64,000 bases of DNA from Blasia pusilla (taxonomy: Eukaryota; Marchantiophyta; Marchantiopsida; Blasiales). The notes beneath the pieces are model-generated. The model was not told where the DNA came from. It worked only from the letters and a program-made list of their open reading frames with translations, and made no database searches. Below, piece after piece: positions 43,100 to 54,829 of the stretch; the first letter of the stretch is position 1, and the number at the start of each line of letters is the position of its first letter. A program made the translations under genes and the position numbers. Location: NCBI GenBank assembly GCA_050084515.1, contig CM114273.1, positions 10,044,001-10,108,000 of the forward strand, read 5' to 3'.

Positions 43100-44150
43100 A
43101 AAAGTCTCCGGCCAAGTGACTACTCCACTAAAACCAGCCACAGATGCTAACATGTTGGGGAAGACCCTCCTGGTCGAGCCCCGTAAATAAATCTCACAGA
43201 ACTTGGCTCATACGTCCATCCCGGATCGCCAACCTGGTCTATAAGAAGTATTTGTCTCACCCAAGAATCCATCTGAAAACCCATCGGGTACAATATCGCT
43301 CCTCCAACTAGTACATCATACGACTCGGTGATGTGACTACCGCAGATACTCCCAACCGGGAGCTATCGTCGCATGATCCGGTCTCAATGCATGAAAAACT
43401 TCTCCCGTGTCATGAATTGAGACCTATCATTGGCTCCTCCAAGTGATGTTTGAACGGAATGGGCAAGGCTCAAGCTCGACCTCCGAATACCCAAACCAAT
43501 ACATGCCGCCTTTCCCAACATCAAGGTTGGGCATCGAGTCTAACAAGACTCTATCTGGTCTATACACTGTCATCTGTAGAGGGACTCACCAATCGGAAGA
43601 TCCCACTCCGGTTGTCCAACATACATACACCAGGTGTAAGCCTCTCACGATCAATGGCTGGCGGGTGGTAATGCATCCATCTTCGCCGCTTCTCGCCAAG
43701 TAGCACCGGTACTCAATGCTACTCCTAACATAGAGGGTCGCTCCACCGCAACACCCTCATCCACCTCAACACGTAGCAAGAACACCCCACGTTCACACAA
43801 CAACGGTCGCACTGAAATACAGTGAGCTAAGTCAACTCCTAAAGCCATCGCCTCCGTGGCGAAAACAATGGGGATCCCAACACCGGTTGTCATCCGCACA
43901 TCTGCATTGATGTGCATCCGTGTCTACTACACGCGATGTAGATGCCTCGATCCCCATTGTCGGCTCAATAGGCTGCGAGAGGAACCATGGATGGAGTCCT
44001 AAGCACCTCGGACAACAAGAATGACTGGGAAGCCTAGCCTCGCCTCCCCACCTCACCCCTCTATGGGTCCAACTCACAAGAGCACCACGTGGCTCGACGC
44101 TCGAGTGGCTCCTCTCGTCAGAATCGCGGTGATGCCTCAACCTTTGTCCG
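43100..44150 (-). pseudogene. Gypsy copy C protease region
   Basis: The sense strand codes RVLLDSM where other copies have Asp-Ser-Gly-Ala (near 43545), followed in shifted frames by GKGGMYW and SRLEVDEGVAVERPSM-like sequence. Further down, SYRPGWRSGMDV aligns with the protease end of copies A and B. Heavily frame-damaged; assignment rests on position and on the LLDS segment. Confidence 0.5.
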
Positions 44151-44214
44151 CACTCGCCATATAAGAGAGATCATCCCCTCCATAAGAGGTGGAAGCCCCG
44201 CTCCCAAACCCGAT

Positions 44215-45700
44215 CTATGCTTTGGATACCGACCATAGTAGCCAACTCGCTCCAATGCTCAATCTCGGCAGCCATAGCCGACTTTTGTCGTAGTGGTAGG
44301 GGTAGCCACCGTGAGGCTCTCCAACCACCGGTCCACCTCTACCACCCCTACCACCTCTACCACCTCGGCCTCTCGGAGCTACTCCACCACGGCCACGGCC
44401 TGATCTCAACTCGGATGAAGATCAAAGCAACGCCTCGAGGATGACCTAGTCTCCCGCAATGATCACACTGAGTTGGGGCCGACTGAGGCCCATCCTCCAA
44501 AGTCCGTCTCCCATCCTCTTGGGGACAAAACTTCCTAACATGATCACCTCCACATGTCCAACATGACTGTCCTTGTTGCGGGGCAGCAAATGAATGCAAT
44601 GGTCTCTGCACAAATGTCCCTCTAGGACTTGACTGAGGTCGCGTGTACCCCCCACGACTCCCACTACTACTACCACCACCACTACTACGAGACTGTGAGA
44701 TGGGCGGCTGAACACGAGAAGTAGTAGTTGTATCCCTACTGAATGCGGATGTCACCACTCTCTCCTTCACCATGTTAAGCTCAATCTTCTCAGATAGAGC
44801 AAACACATGGGTCAATGTGGGTGAATCATCACTCATAAGAGTATCATCACGTACCCTACAACGCAAATCTGTCCAAGATCCCATACCAAAATCGGATCGC
44901 TCGATCCTCGTCACACCCTGGTAATCGAAATCAAGCGTGCCGATACGCGTGTATGCGTCACTTAAGACTCTCACCGTCTTTCGCTCAAAGTCCAAGATTC
45001 CTTAACTCTCTCCGTATTCACTCCTTGATAGTTCTTCTTCAACCTCTTGAAGAACTCGCAACCGGGCTAAACGATGGTGGGGCACTAGTACCTCCACTAG
45101 TACCCCCACTAGTACCTCCACCGGTACCCCCACTCCGGCTCGCACTGCACCACTCACTTTCGGGTCTGGCCGGGGCATAGTAGGAGCACTACTACCAATA
45201 CCACCATGGGTGATAGACACATAGCCTGGAGACCAATATTGTCTCCATGCCTCAATCTCAACAACATGGTCCTTCCTAAACTCATGGTAATCATCCATGG
45301 GTGGTCCTTCCAATCTTTGAAACAACCCTTCCAAGCCAAGAAGGGTGTAAACAACGCATGTTCCGCAACATCCGCATATCACACCACTAATCAAACTCGC
45401 ATGAAGTCCTCCAACTCAATGGTACCCATCGCACCGAGTATCGTCGTGGGCCCTTCATGGCCCCATATCCACCGTCCATGTCCCAAATCAATGGAGTCGC
45501 AACACTCGATAACAACGTAGAAGACTCGGTGTTTGGAACACCTCGCCCTCCTCTTCATCAACCGTCGGAAGTGGAAAAGGTAGCCGATACCTAAATCCAC
45601 CGTGTGAAAACCACCTTATCCGCACACCACGGTCCCCAACCAGACCACCCGACACTCCGTGATGACCAACGCCGATGCCGCACCACCACCAAATTACCAA
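44215..45700 (-). pseudogene. Gypsy copy C gag with CCHC knuckles and RGG tail
   Basis: Codes LEGLFQRLEGPPMDDYHEFR (45340-45280), a capsid-type part including LRCRVRDDTLMSDDS, an S/G-rich linker (SRSSGGGSSSGSRGG), then CWTCGGDHVRKFC and CDHCGRLGHPR, two zinc-knuckle motifs (about residues 145-157 and 177 on of the frame 44995-44357). The second loses its last Cys to a frame change. In the next frame an Arg-Gly repeat (GRGGRGGRGGRGG) follows, which would bind RNA. It encapsidates element RNA. Confidence 0.75.
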
Positions 45701-48700
45701 GTGACGCCGATGTCGCTATACTATTCTAGCTCTACTAGCTATGGGTGTAGGCAACCTAACTTGTCATCACCACAAGAAGTCTCCCACAATCTACTCGTCA
45801 TCCCTCCAGCCTCACTACCGGTAGCAGCACAGGAGTAACACTACTACTCGAAATCAGCGTCAACCCTAACAATGGGCGCAAGCAAGAAGCACGATGAAGG
45901 GGATCCAAACACAGAAATCCAACGACAACCCTCCAATCGCAAATGGAAATCAAGGTAACACAATCCACCAAACGTGGTGCCCTCGAATCCACAAAACCCA
46001 CCACACAATTCTAACGCATAGCTACTCCGCCGCTGGTCGATGACGTGCTTGTTTAACGCCAGCAAAGACCTGAAAATATCACCTGCATGGAGAGGCTACA
46101 CCGCACTATGCGCTAGAGGTACATCAACCAAAAATCTGAGATGCATAAAGCGCCTAACACATCTCCGAACAAAGACCAAATGAGCTACAACAACAGACAT
46201 TAATGGCATAGTTAAGAACTCGGCAGATTAAGCGTCCTCCGGCGAAATAGCCCAAAGATGGGTGACCGTTATGCAAAACTCAAATCCCAAATCCTGCAAA
46301 AATTGCCTCACGCCCAAGCAAGCAAGCTTGCTTGCTTGCTCCTTGCTCCTTTCAGAATTCAATTGACCACCATAGCTATCTCCCCACAAAAACTCAGCTA
46401 CCACCGAGCTCCGTACTCCGAGCTAAAAATCAGACAAACTTGCTGTCCATACACCTCTAGAACCGCAAATCCGACACCGCTTCCGCCAAGTTTCATGCAC
46501 GCAGAAATCCGCAACGCTCCACGCATGTCTCACCAGGTAATACATGGCCAACACACAACCCAGGTGAAACTGTTGCTAGTTCCACCAGTTCGGTCCCATG
46601 TAAGAGCTTAGGGCCAGATCAGAAGATCAGATCTGCAAGATATACTCCTTAACTCATAAACCCCACCTCTTTACCTTAAGAGGTGGGGAACTCTCTCCAC
46701 TTCAGTATCACAATCCTATCCTCACCCTACTAACCAAAACTCCTTCCTTTCTCTTGAGTGCTTTGAGTGGAGTGGCAGTGGAACCCAACAAGCACACTCT
46801 ACTTAGAATTCACAATCAAGGATGACCACGGGCAAAGATAAGGTCCTCCAATGTCTTTGCCTTGGACTAGTTGAATGTACCAAGGCATCCTCTAAAGTAC
46901 ACCCGACTCCTAACCGATCAGGTAGTGCAATCACCTTCTTCTTCTCCTCGTACCTTGCTGATCTCTTTGTTCTCCCTTCTTGTTCGGGTAGTAGGAGACT
47001 TAACAGTGAGCCCATGGTCTTCTACCTCAGGGGAGCTCAAGCATGACCTCTCTCTCTCTCCACTCACTAACTCTTATCACTTACCAAACCTGGAAGTCCA
47101 AGTTGTCACACTGGAAGTAATCATGTGATTGGTGTCAAAGGCCAAGCTTAGGTGGGCGAAACACAAGCTTTCCAAGCACACCTTGGTGGAGCACAATCTT
47201 GGAACCCAAGCTTGCCTCCCTCTCTTGGTAGATCCTCTTGTCCTCTCCTTGCACTTTTGAATGATTAGTTGAATCATCTCCAAGAATCTCCCTTCATCAA
47301 GCCCTCCCCAACTCATCACTCAATCATGCACATACTAGATACAAGGCAATGGTGTGAACTTATTTCACAGGGCTACCTCCTGTGTATCACAAAATCATAG
47401 AGTACATGAGAGACCTTCTTAGTCTCAGCCCCCCTTCAAGCACACTACACACTACCTAGACTGGGAGCACAAAGCTGTCTTTGGTTAGCTTGGCTCAAGA
47501 GATGGAGTGTCTACTAGCCAACAAAGATGTCTATGCCCCCTTCAAGCAAACCCACCGAGTATTTATAAGTGAAGTTGAGAGCCCTCTTCTTCCTTGAGCT
47601 TCTCTGGTATTCCGGGTTCCTACCTTCCTAAAAATCTACCTCCCCTAAGCATCTACTCCAAGGCATCTCTTGCCTGAAATTTGACCTCATCTACTTCGAA
47701 CCTGTTCTCACTAGCATTTCCCAAGCTTGCTTCTTCTCAAGCTGGTTCGAGATTCCCTTGGGTGCTCCTCACCTGATCTCACCTGATCTCCTAAGCTACT
47801 CCTCACCCGATCTCACTGATCTCCCCTGCTCCTCGGTGATAATTACTTCGCTTTGCTCGATCTCACTGATCTCACCCGATCTCCTCATTTGCTAATTACT
47901 TCCCTGATAATTACTCACCTCATCTCACCCGATCTCCTCACCTGATAATTACTTTCCTGTTGCTCCTCACTGATCTCACTGATCTCCTCAATTTGCTCCT
48001 CACTGATCTCACCGATCTCACCTGATCTCCTCGGTGATAATTACTTCCCCTCGCTCCTCACCCGATAAGGCCTAAACAATCGAATGTGTAGCTTTCTGGA
48101 AACTTTTGGGGTCGACTATCATACATCAAAGCACCATGTCCCCTCCTTCACTTTGGATCATGTTGTATTCGGTTATCAAACCTCATCTTCCTTTGTTTGA
48201 ACGGCCTTGGTCTTCTCTAATTTGCCTTTTCTCCTCCTCTAGGGCATCAATCATATCCACCTGCTATCTTTGCCACCTTCAGTTGGAAGTGCCCTTCTAG
48301 AGTATGATGGGTCTTCAACTCCAACTCTACTACCGGGAGAGAGGGTTCGCCCATACACCAAGAAGTAGGGACTTTTCCCTGTGGTGCTCTTCTCAATTGA
48401 GTTGTAAGTATGGACAGCTGAAGCTAATTTCCTGTCCCAACTCTGATATGTGAGTTGCCACTATCTTGGTCCGAATGGCACCAATGATGCCATTTAAATT
48501 GCAGATTGTTGTTCTAGCTCCTTCTACTCACCTAACTAGAGTCCCAAAAGTATCTAACACACATGGGAGCCACTCATGAAGGGGCGCACAACGCACTCGA
48601 GCAGATAGCTTCACATGAGATCACAATACAAGTAGCAATAGGAACCTCTCACCCAATCTGGATGAACTTCAACAAAGCTTCCGCACTCCAAGCTCTCCAC

Positions 48701-48954
48701 ATCAGAAAACTGTCCAACACGAACCAGAATCTTCAATGCTTGATAACTTCCAACTCCCTTGACGAAATCCGGCGATCTACAGCGCGTTGGAAAGCTCTCA
48801 GCAAGGCGCTTCTTTCCCAACCAACCACGCACCTGATTCACACCTCCAACATAGGCAACAAGCCGCGAACATCCACGGCTGAGTACACAATCAGCCCTAA
48901 CTAGATCCTACTGATCTACAATCGAAGCTACCATCGATCTACTCCAGTTCTTTG
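45701..48954 (-). other. Leader of gypsy copy C with foreign inserts
   Basis: Between gag and A1 there are 3.2 kb. The outer part (48954-48550) and the inner part (46250-45700) read as untranslated leader. The middle holds low-complexity DNA built on ctgatctcac and cccgatctcc (47750-48070), and a coding remnant of another gypsy element (separate entry). At 46318-46337 there is a perfect 20-base palindrome (agcaagcaag and its complement). No other gene is recognised. Confidence 0.5.
48095..48545 (-). pseudogene. Integrase fragment of an unrelated Ty3/gypsy element inside copy C
   Basis: The minus strand codes WDRKLASAVHTYNSIEKSTT then GKSPYFLVYGRTLSPGS, the stretch after the catalytic Glu of common plant gypsy integrases (A-Y-N-S...TGxSPFxLVYGR). 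It does not resemble the integrase of the A/B/C/D family. It lies within the leader of copy C and was probably inserted there with the low-complexity DNA next to it (an LTR remnant). Confidence 0.65.
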
Positions 48955-49320
48955 AGTGAAATCCGTGAAAGACCTACTGTCATAAAACACGTTTACAATC
49001 ACATACAATCGAGCCAAACCCACTCCACGATGGGAGAATCTAGGTCGAAGCTTATGGAAACACCATAGCCAAGAGCTCTACTCACTACCAAGGCTAACTC
49101 CCAACGCAACAGCTCAACTCAAAGAACTGATCGTTCTTTGAGGGCAAGCCACCTTATATCCTCCAACCTAAGAGCGGGCCCTACTGGGAAAGTCACCCCC
49201 AAGTGAGTAACCCCCAACCCTATGTATGGAACCGCATCTCTACCAAGCCACTACGGTCCTACATAAGGAATGGCCTCTACCAGCACTATACTCTACGACA
49301 TAATCCGTATGGTCATGACA
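48955..49320 (-). repeat. A1 terminal repeat of gypsy copy C
   Basis: 366 bases, sense start tgtcatgaccatacgg at 49320, sense end cacggatttca at 48955. It matches A2 (38318-37952) and the first part of the solo repeat. Directly after it come ctcaaagaactgg and leader, whereas A2 and the solo are followed by B. So the 5' repeat is A only. Target duplication tgtt follows at 49321-49324. Confidence 0.8.
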
Positions 49321-49324
49321 TGTT

Positions 49325-49524
49325 GCTCTATTCTACCTACCTACTCAAGGTTTTTCACAAATTTGAGACGAAGGCTAGCATTGACAGCTTGTGTGTTGGA
49401 GAGTTAGAGGGACCTAACCACCAGCTAGGAGGCGATGTGTAGAGATGTTAGGATTCATAGCTAGATGGATCTTAGACATGTGTGTGCATGACAACCGATG
49501 TATGTTGGCAGCAATGTGTATTAA
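49325..49524 (+). mobile_element. 3' end of a plus-strand gypsy member: purine-rich tract and B1 (interrupted)
   Basis: The sequence taaccaccagctaggaggcga (49417-49437 region) matches the purine-tract region of copy A, and it is followed by B1 (tgtgtagagatgttagga, gatggatcttagacatgtg). B1 is cut at 49524 by the copia element and resumes at 54830 (ccgcacgaca). It is probably the tail of the same element as copy D (35.9-37.5 kb), split by copy C. Confidence 0.65.
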
Positions 49525-49778
49525 TATTGAAGATTGAGTTACAGTCAAGCTCATGAGACACCTGAATTACTACATTTGGTACTCACACAAAGTAGGGAAG
49601 TTTAATTTTGGTTAGTCAATTAAGCACGATTATCTTAACTATGGTTAGTTAATCACAGTTAGTCTAACTCGAGACTATGATTAAGGGTAGGGTTAGGGTT
49701 CCTTGTACATACCCTATATAATTGAGAAGAAGACCAGCCTCCACTCATTCTCTCATTCCAAATTTCGTTCTCCATGGT

Positions 49779-49809
<31 letters not shown>

Positions 49810-49849
49810 TCGTTTTCCACCAGTTATGCTTGTTAAACAGTTTTCCACA
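49525..49849 (+). repeat. Copia left LTR
   Basis: 325 bases. Contains ccctatataattgagaag (TATA-like, near 49710), a likely promoter with transcription start a little downstream, and a pure (TG)n run. Differences from the right LTR are spread along its length, so the insertion is not recent. Confidence 0.85.
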
Positions 49850-49861
49850 TGGTATCAGAGC
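49850..49861 (+). other. Primer binding site for initiator-Met tRNA (copia)
   Basis: The sequence tggtatcagagc directly after the left LTR is the standard plant copia primer site, complementary to the 3' end of initiator methionine tRNA. Confidence 0.9.
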
Positions 49862-50364
49862 GGGAGGAGAACATCACTTGAAATTCTTGGTGTTTGAAGA
49901 GAGAAGAGAGGCAAGAGAAGGCACAATTTCAGTTTGGGAGAAGGAAATTTTATTAGAACTCAGTGGGTGCATATTTCAGGTGGAGCTTTGACGGTGATAA
50001 AACTTTGGAGGCGTTTCAAAGGGCTTTCCCAGTCGATTCAGCCGTCTGGGTCCGCTTTGTCTAGAACGATTCCAAAGGCTTATTCTAGATGTCTAGTAGA
50101 GCTCGTCAAGAGCTTTCCAACGCATCCAAAATCGCATGATTCTGACACTCTGAGCTCTTGGAGCAACAATTTCAGTGTAGGAAAGTGCAATTAGTGAAGA
50201 AAAGTTGTGCAGTTTGCTCTGTACCGGCCAATTTCGAATGGTTCTTTCCTATAGTTGATCAAATTTGGCAAATTTTAGGTCAATTTCTGTGTAGGAGTGG
50301 TCTATGCTTCAATTGGAGCAGTAGAAAGCCTGAAATTACATTTTTTTGAGTGAAATCGTTTATC

Positions 50365-51330
50365 ATGGAGTATTCCTCAGCAGTAATCACAAGCGAGAAG
50401 CTAGACAAGCAGAATTATAATATCTGAAAGTTTTGCATGAAACAATTTCTCATGGGTCAAGAACTATGGGATCTTGTCATAGATGATGAGGCCAAGCCAG
50501 AAGGTGACTCAACAGACTTGAATGTTCGCGCTTGGAACAAACGCGCGAGGTAAGTAATCCACTACATTTCAATAACAATCAATTCGCCAATGATAGGTCA
50601 CATCCAAGATGTTGATACTCTGAAGGAGGCCTGGGATGCATTGGAAAAGTTTTTCCAGGCATCTACAAAGGCCAGAAAGCTTCAATTGAAACAGAAATTG
50701 AACAAAGTGAGGAAAGGATCGTAGAGCATCAATGATTATATTCTGAGTATCAGACATATTGTTGATCAGTTGAATAGCATTGGAGTGACAGTAGAAGATG
50801 ATGATTTGATAATATTCACTCTTCAAGGCCTTCCAAAGGATTACAAGTCCTTTGAGACCTCTATCTTTTTTAGAGAGAAGTATCCAACATTTCAAGAGTT
50901 AGTTCCTCTGTTGATCAGTGAAGAGATGCGCCTAGTAGGCAGCGGAAGCTCGTCTAGTCTACAAGAGAGTGCGCTATTTGCAAGTTATGGATCAAACAGA
51001 GGCAAGGGTCATGGCAGAAACTTCCGTGGTTGTGGTGGATATCAAGCATATGGAGGAAGAGGCAGTCAATCAATTACGAACCAGTACCAGACTCAATCAC
51101 AAGGTGGTGATGGTGGAAACTGTTGGGGTCGAGGTCAGCAGCAGAGGGTCCCTGGATCTTGCAATTACTGTGGGATAGAGGGTCACTATGTAAAGTTTTG
51201 CTTCAAGAAGAAGGCAGATATGAGAACAGGAGCCTTACAACAACAAAACTATGTGGAGCAACAACACCAAGAGCAGTACCAAGAACAACAACATTCACAA
51301 ACGAAACTTCTCTTAGTCATGACTCATCAT
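50365..51330 (+). pseudogene. Copia gag (UBN2-type) with CCHC knuckle
   Basis: From ATG 50365 the frame codes EKLDKQNYNI, a stop, KFCMKQFLMGQELWDLVIDD, TLKEAWDALEKFF and LQGLPKDYKSFETSIFFREK, the conserved course of plant copia gag. The zinc knuckle CNYCGIEGHYVKFC fits C-x2-C-x4-H-x4-C. In-frame stops at about 50428, 50549 and 50722 disable it. Codons between the knuckle and protease are Gln-rich. Confidence 0.85.
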
Positions 51331-51585
51331 ATGGGAGCAATGGTCAAGAAAGACTCGGCAGATTGGTATATTAACTCCTGTGCATCAAATCACATGATCT
51401 CACAAGCGAAATTATTCAGTACTTTGGAGCCGATGAAAGATCCTGCAATTGTGCTCACAAGAGATGACACTCAACATCATATCACGCATACCGATAAAGT
51501 TCCAATAGCATCAGATGGTCTTTATGCTCTTGGAAATATTCTTTATGTTCCTACCATAGTAAGAAACCTGATCTCTGTAGAATAG
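51331..51585 (+). pseudogene. Copia protease
   Basis: Same frame as gag. The active-site segment reads WYINSCASNHM where copia elements have WxxDSGAS; the catalytic Asp is Asn (G-to-A) and the Gly is Cys. LYVPTIVRNLISVE follows, the typical end of the domain, then a TAG. Confidence 0.85.
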
Positions 51586-52520
51586 ATAGAAGAAAAGGGT
51601 TATCAAATGAATTTTAACGTTGATGGTTGTTTCATTAAAAGAATGGATGACCAGACTACGATAGCCAAAGGAACTAGATCTAGCAGAATATTTAAATTAG
51701 ATGTTTCTATGCCAGAGATTCAAATATCAATGTATGGTCAAACCGGCCAACAAGTCACAGATCTAAATGTGTGGCATAAAACAATTGGACATATGAATCT
51801 TCAAAGATTACAGAGTCTTTCATCATCTAATATAGTAATAGGACTCCCTAAATTAGCGAGTCCTGCTACATTAGAGGTATGATATGTTTTCCAATTTGCA
51901 AAACAAGCTAGATTTTCTTTTCCAAAGCAAGGTAGAAGAGCATCCAAGATATTGGAGTTGATCCATAGTGATGTGTGAACAACATCACAACATAGCCTTA
52001 GTGGTTGCTTGTACTTTGTTTCATTTATTGATGACTTCTCTAGGTATATATGGACATACTTTCTTTAAAGCCAAGTCAGAGGTATTCTCAGTGTTCCAAA
52101 CATTCAAAGTTCGAGTAGAGAAGCAGACTGGACAACACATTCTGAAATTGCGTTGTGATGGAGGAGGAGAGTATCTTTCAACAGAGTTTGATGACTATTT
52201 ACGTCAGAATAGCATCCAACGTCAAGTGACTTGCCGTTATACTCCACAACAAAATGGAGTGGCTAAGAGGAAGAATCGACATATTGTTGAAGCGGCACGA
52301 GCTATGCTGAATGAGAAGAACATGCCTAAGGTGTATTGGGCAGAGGCTATAGCATGTGCAGTCTTCTTAATCAACCGAACTCCAACAGCAGGAGTTCATT
52401 GTAAAACTCCATCCGAAGTCTTCATCGGAAGTCAACCTGATTTTTCCTTCTTGAAAGTATTTGTTATGCTCATGTTCCTTCTGAGAGACTCAGAAATTAG
52501 ACCCCAAGTCTGAAAGATGT
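51586..52520 (+). pseudogene. Copia integrase
   Basis: The zinc part reads VWHKTIGHMNLQRLQ, with the later Cys pair degraded. The core has HSDV and FIDDFSRYIW in one frame, then after a frame change near 52060 LRCDGGGEYLSTEF and PQQNGVAKRKNRHI. The third catalytic residue, Glu in A-E-R-K-N-R, is Lys here (aag, 52265-52267); it stands exactly 35 residues after the second Asp, so the D-35-E spacing is kept and the residue lost. Several stops. Confidence 0.9.
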
Positions 52521-54420
52521 ATCTTCATTGGCTATGCTGATGGAACTAAGGGATATAAGTGCTACATTCCATCCTCTAGGCAACTTATTATTAGTCATGA
52601 TGTTGTCTTTGATGAGCTAAAGTCATGGTATGCTCCATCTGAGCCTATTCTACCTCTAAACTTATCTGTTGAGGGGAAGAATATGAGTATAATTCAGCAG
52701 ACATTGTCTTCAACTTCCCCAAGTAATAGTGTAGGATTAGAAGAGGTCCTAGATTCATTAGTTAAATTTGTGATTCCATGGACGGGAAGAGTACATATTC
52801 AATCTGTTGACACTAGTCAGAGCTCGAGTCAAGTGTTAGAGGCATCTACCTCTGAACAACAACTTCGTAGATCAAGTAGAATTACACATCCACTTCATAG
52901 ATTCATAAATGAAGATTTTCTTGTGACACATCATGCATATATGATGACTATCCTTCAAGAGCAGGAGCTGAGTTGTTTTGAAGAAGATGGGAGTAAAGCC
53001 AAATGGATTGAAGCTATGGAGGAAGAGCTCGCTGCATTAAGACATCAACAAAGATGGGAGTTGGTTGATTTACCTTCCGGTAAGGAAGCTACTGGTTGCA
53101 AATGGGTTTACAAAATCAAGTGCAATCAAGATGGTACAATTAACAAATACAAAGCGAGATTGGTGGCTAAGGACTATGCACAACAATATGGTATCGATTA
53201 TGAGGAAACATTTAGCCCTATTGCAAAGATGGCGACTACGAGAACAGTGGTTGCAGTTGCAGTAAGTAAGAAGTGGAGATTACATCACATGGACGTAAAA
53301 AATACCTTCTTGAATGGAGATCTATATGAGGAGATATATTTGACTCAACCACCTAGATACGAGCATCCCAAGTTTCCATGTCGCGTATGCAGGTTGAAGA
53401 AAGCTCTATACGGGCTCAAACAAGATGCAAGAGCTTGTTTGAGCCCGTATGGCAAGATTACATACGTTCTACAAGAGTTGGGTCTTAGGGTATGTGATTC
53501 TGACTCCTCGTTATATATCTTGAGAGGACAAGATCATATAGTTCTCATTGTGTTATATATTGACGATCTCTTGATTACAGGGAGTACTGAAGAAATGGTA
53601 CAACAAGTCAAGCTTAAGTTACAAGCAGAATTTGATATGAAGGACTTGGGAGAGCTCAAGTTCTTCCTCGGTATTGAGTTTATCAAGGTTGGAGAGAGCA
53701 TATGGTTACTACAACGATAATATGCTCTTCATATGCTTTCAAAATATGGTATGACGGCTTGTAAACCAATCTCTATACCGTTGGACCAGAGCGTGAAGCT
53801 AAGAGTGGATGAAGGAGAGCTGCTTGCAGATTCTAATATGTATAGGCGCATGGTTGGAAGTTTGATCTATCTAACTATAACCAGACCAGATTTGAGCTAT
53901 GTTGTTGGCCTAGTGAGCCAGTTTATGCAAGCACCTCGAAAACCTGACCTTGATGTTGTGAGGAGGATTATGTGGTATGTGAAATTCTCTATTCAATTTG
54001 GGTTTTAATTTGAACCTTCTCCGAGTTTTCAATTACAGGGATTCACAGATGCTGATTGGGTAGGAAGCGTGTCTGATCGACATGCCACATCTACTTATTC
54101 ATTTACTTTGGGAAGCGCAGCTATAAGTTGGGCTTCAAAGAAGCAACCTATCGTTGTTTTATCTTAAACAGAGGCTCAGTACAGAGGAGAAATCAATGCA
54201 GCATGTGAGGCGGTGTGGCTTCATCAATTACTTGTTGAGATTGGTGTTAGTAACTTGGGACCTAGTGTAATATATACAGACAATATTAATAGCATCAAGC
54301 TTGCTAATAACCTTGTGTTTCATGCTCGTACAAAGCATGTTGAGGTGCACTATCATTTTATCAGAGAGAAAGTGCTTGTAGGAGAAATTGATCTTGTGTA
54401 TATATGTACAGATCAGCATT
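52521..54420 (+). pseudogene. Copia reverse transcriptase and RNase H
   Basis: Frame 52683-54425 with stops. Codes WIEAMEEELAALRHQQRWEL, GCKWVYKIKCNQDGTINKYK ARLVAKDYAQQYGIDYEETF-type sequence, KALYGLKQDARA, LYIDDLLITG (YIDD, 53556-53567), MKDLGELKFFLGIEF, then RNase H GFTDADWVGSVSDRHATSTY, AAISWASKKQPIVVLS and YTDNINSIKLANN with HARTKHVEVHYHFIREKV. Near 53408-53450 an extra piece replaces part of the conserved GLKQxxRxW segment (see findings). Stops at 53720, 54006 and 54167. Confidence 0.9.
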
Positions 54421-54515
54421 GCTGACATCTTTACAAAACCATTGTCAAGAGATAACTTTGAGATGTTTAGAAAGGATTTAGGCGTTAGAGATATCGATAT
54501 GAGCTTGAGGGGGAG

Positions 54516-54829
54516 TATTGAAGATTGAGTTACACTCAAGCTTATGAGACATCTGAACCACTACATTTGGTACTGACACGAAGTAAGGAAGCTTAATCTT
54601 GGTTAGTCAGTTAAGCACGATTATCTTAACTAGGGTTAGTTAATCACACGTAGTCTAAATCGAGACTATGGTTAAAGGTAGGTTTAGGGTTGCTTGTACA
54701 TACCCTATATAATTGAGAAGAGGACCAGCCTCCATTCATTCTCTCATTGCAAATTTTGTTCTCCATGGTGGTGTGTGTGTGTGTAAGAGCCGTTTTCCAT
54801 TTGTTATGCTTGTTGAGCAGTCTTCCATA
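54516..54829 (+). repeat. Copia right LTR
   Basis: 314 bases, preceded by the purine tract ttgagggggag. It has a shorter (TG)n run than the left LTR and scattered substitutions. It ends at cttccata, where the interrupted B1 repeat resumes. Confidence 0.85.

Larger units (their letters stand above)
37846..49320 (-). mobile_element. Gypsy copy C: full-length DNMT/PHD retrotransposon with split terminal repeats
   Basis: The element is bounded by tgtcatgac (sense start, at 49320) and gcacgaca (sense end, at 37846) and flanked by the 4-bp duplication tgtt (37842-37845 and 49321-49324). In sense the order is A1 (49320-48955), leader, gag, protease, methyltransferase, reverse transcriptase, RNase H, integrase, PHD finger, purine tract (38434-38419), B1 (38418-38324), five bases, A2 (38318-37952), B2 (37951-37846). 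A1 and A2 match, and B1 and B2 match, but A1 is not followed by B. This is a split direct repeat. The 11.5 kb include a foreign gypsy fragment in the leader. All genes are frame-damaged, mainly by one-base indels. Confidence 0.8.
49525..54829 (+). mobile_element. Ty1/copia retrotransposon (non-functional)
   Basis: The left LTR is 49525-49849 and the right LTR 54516-54829, about 90 percent alike by eye; both start tattgaagattgag and end ccaca or ccata. The primer site tggtatcagagc (49850-49861) follows the left LTR and the purine tract ttgagggggag (54505-54515) precedes the right one. Flanking attaa (49520-49524) and atccg (54830-54834) look like a decayed 5-bp duplication of attcg, the sequence at this point in related B repeats. 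The order gag, protease, integrase, reverse transcriptase, RNase H is that of copia. The LTRs hold a (TG)n run of different length (long at 49776-49803). Confidence 0.9.
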
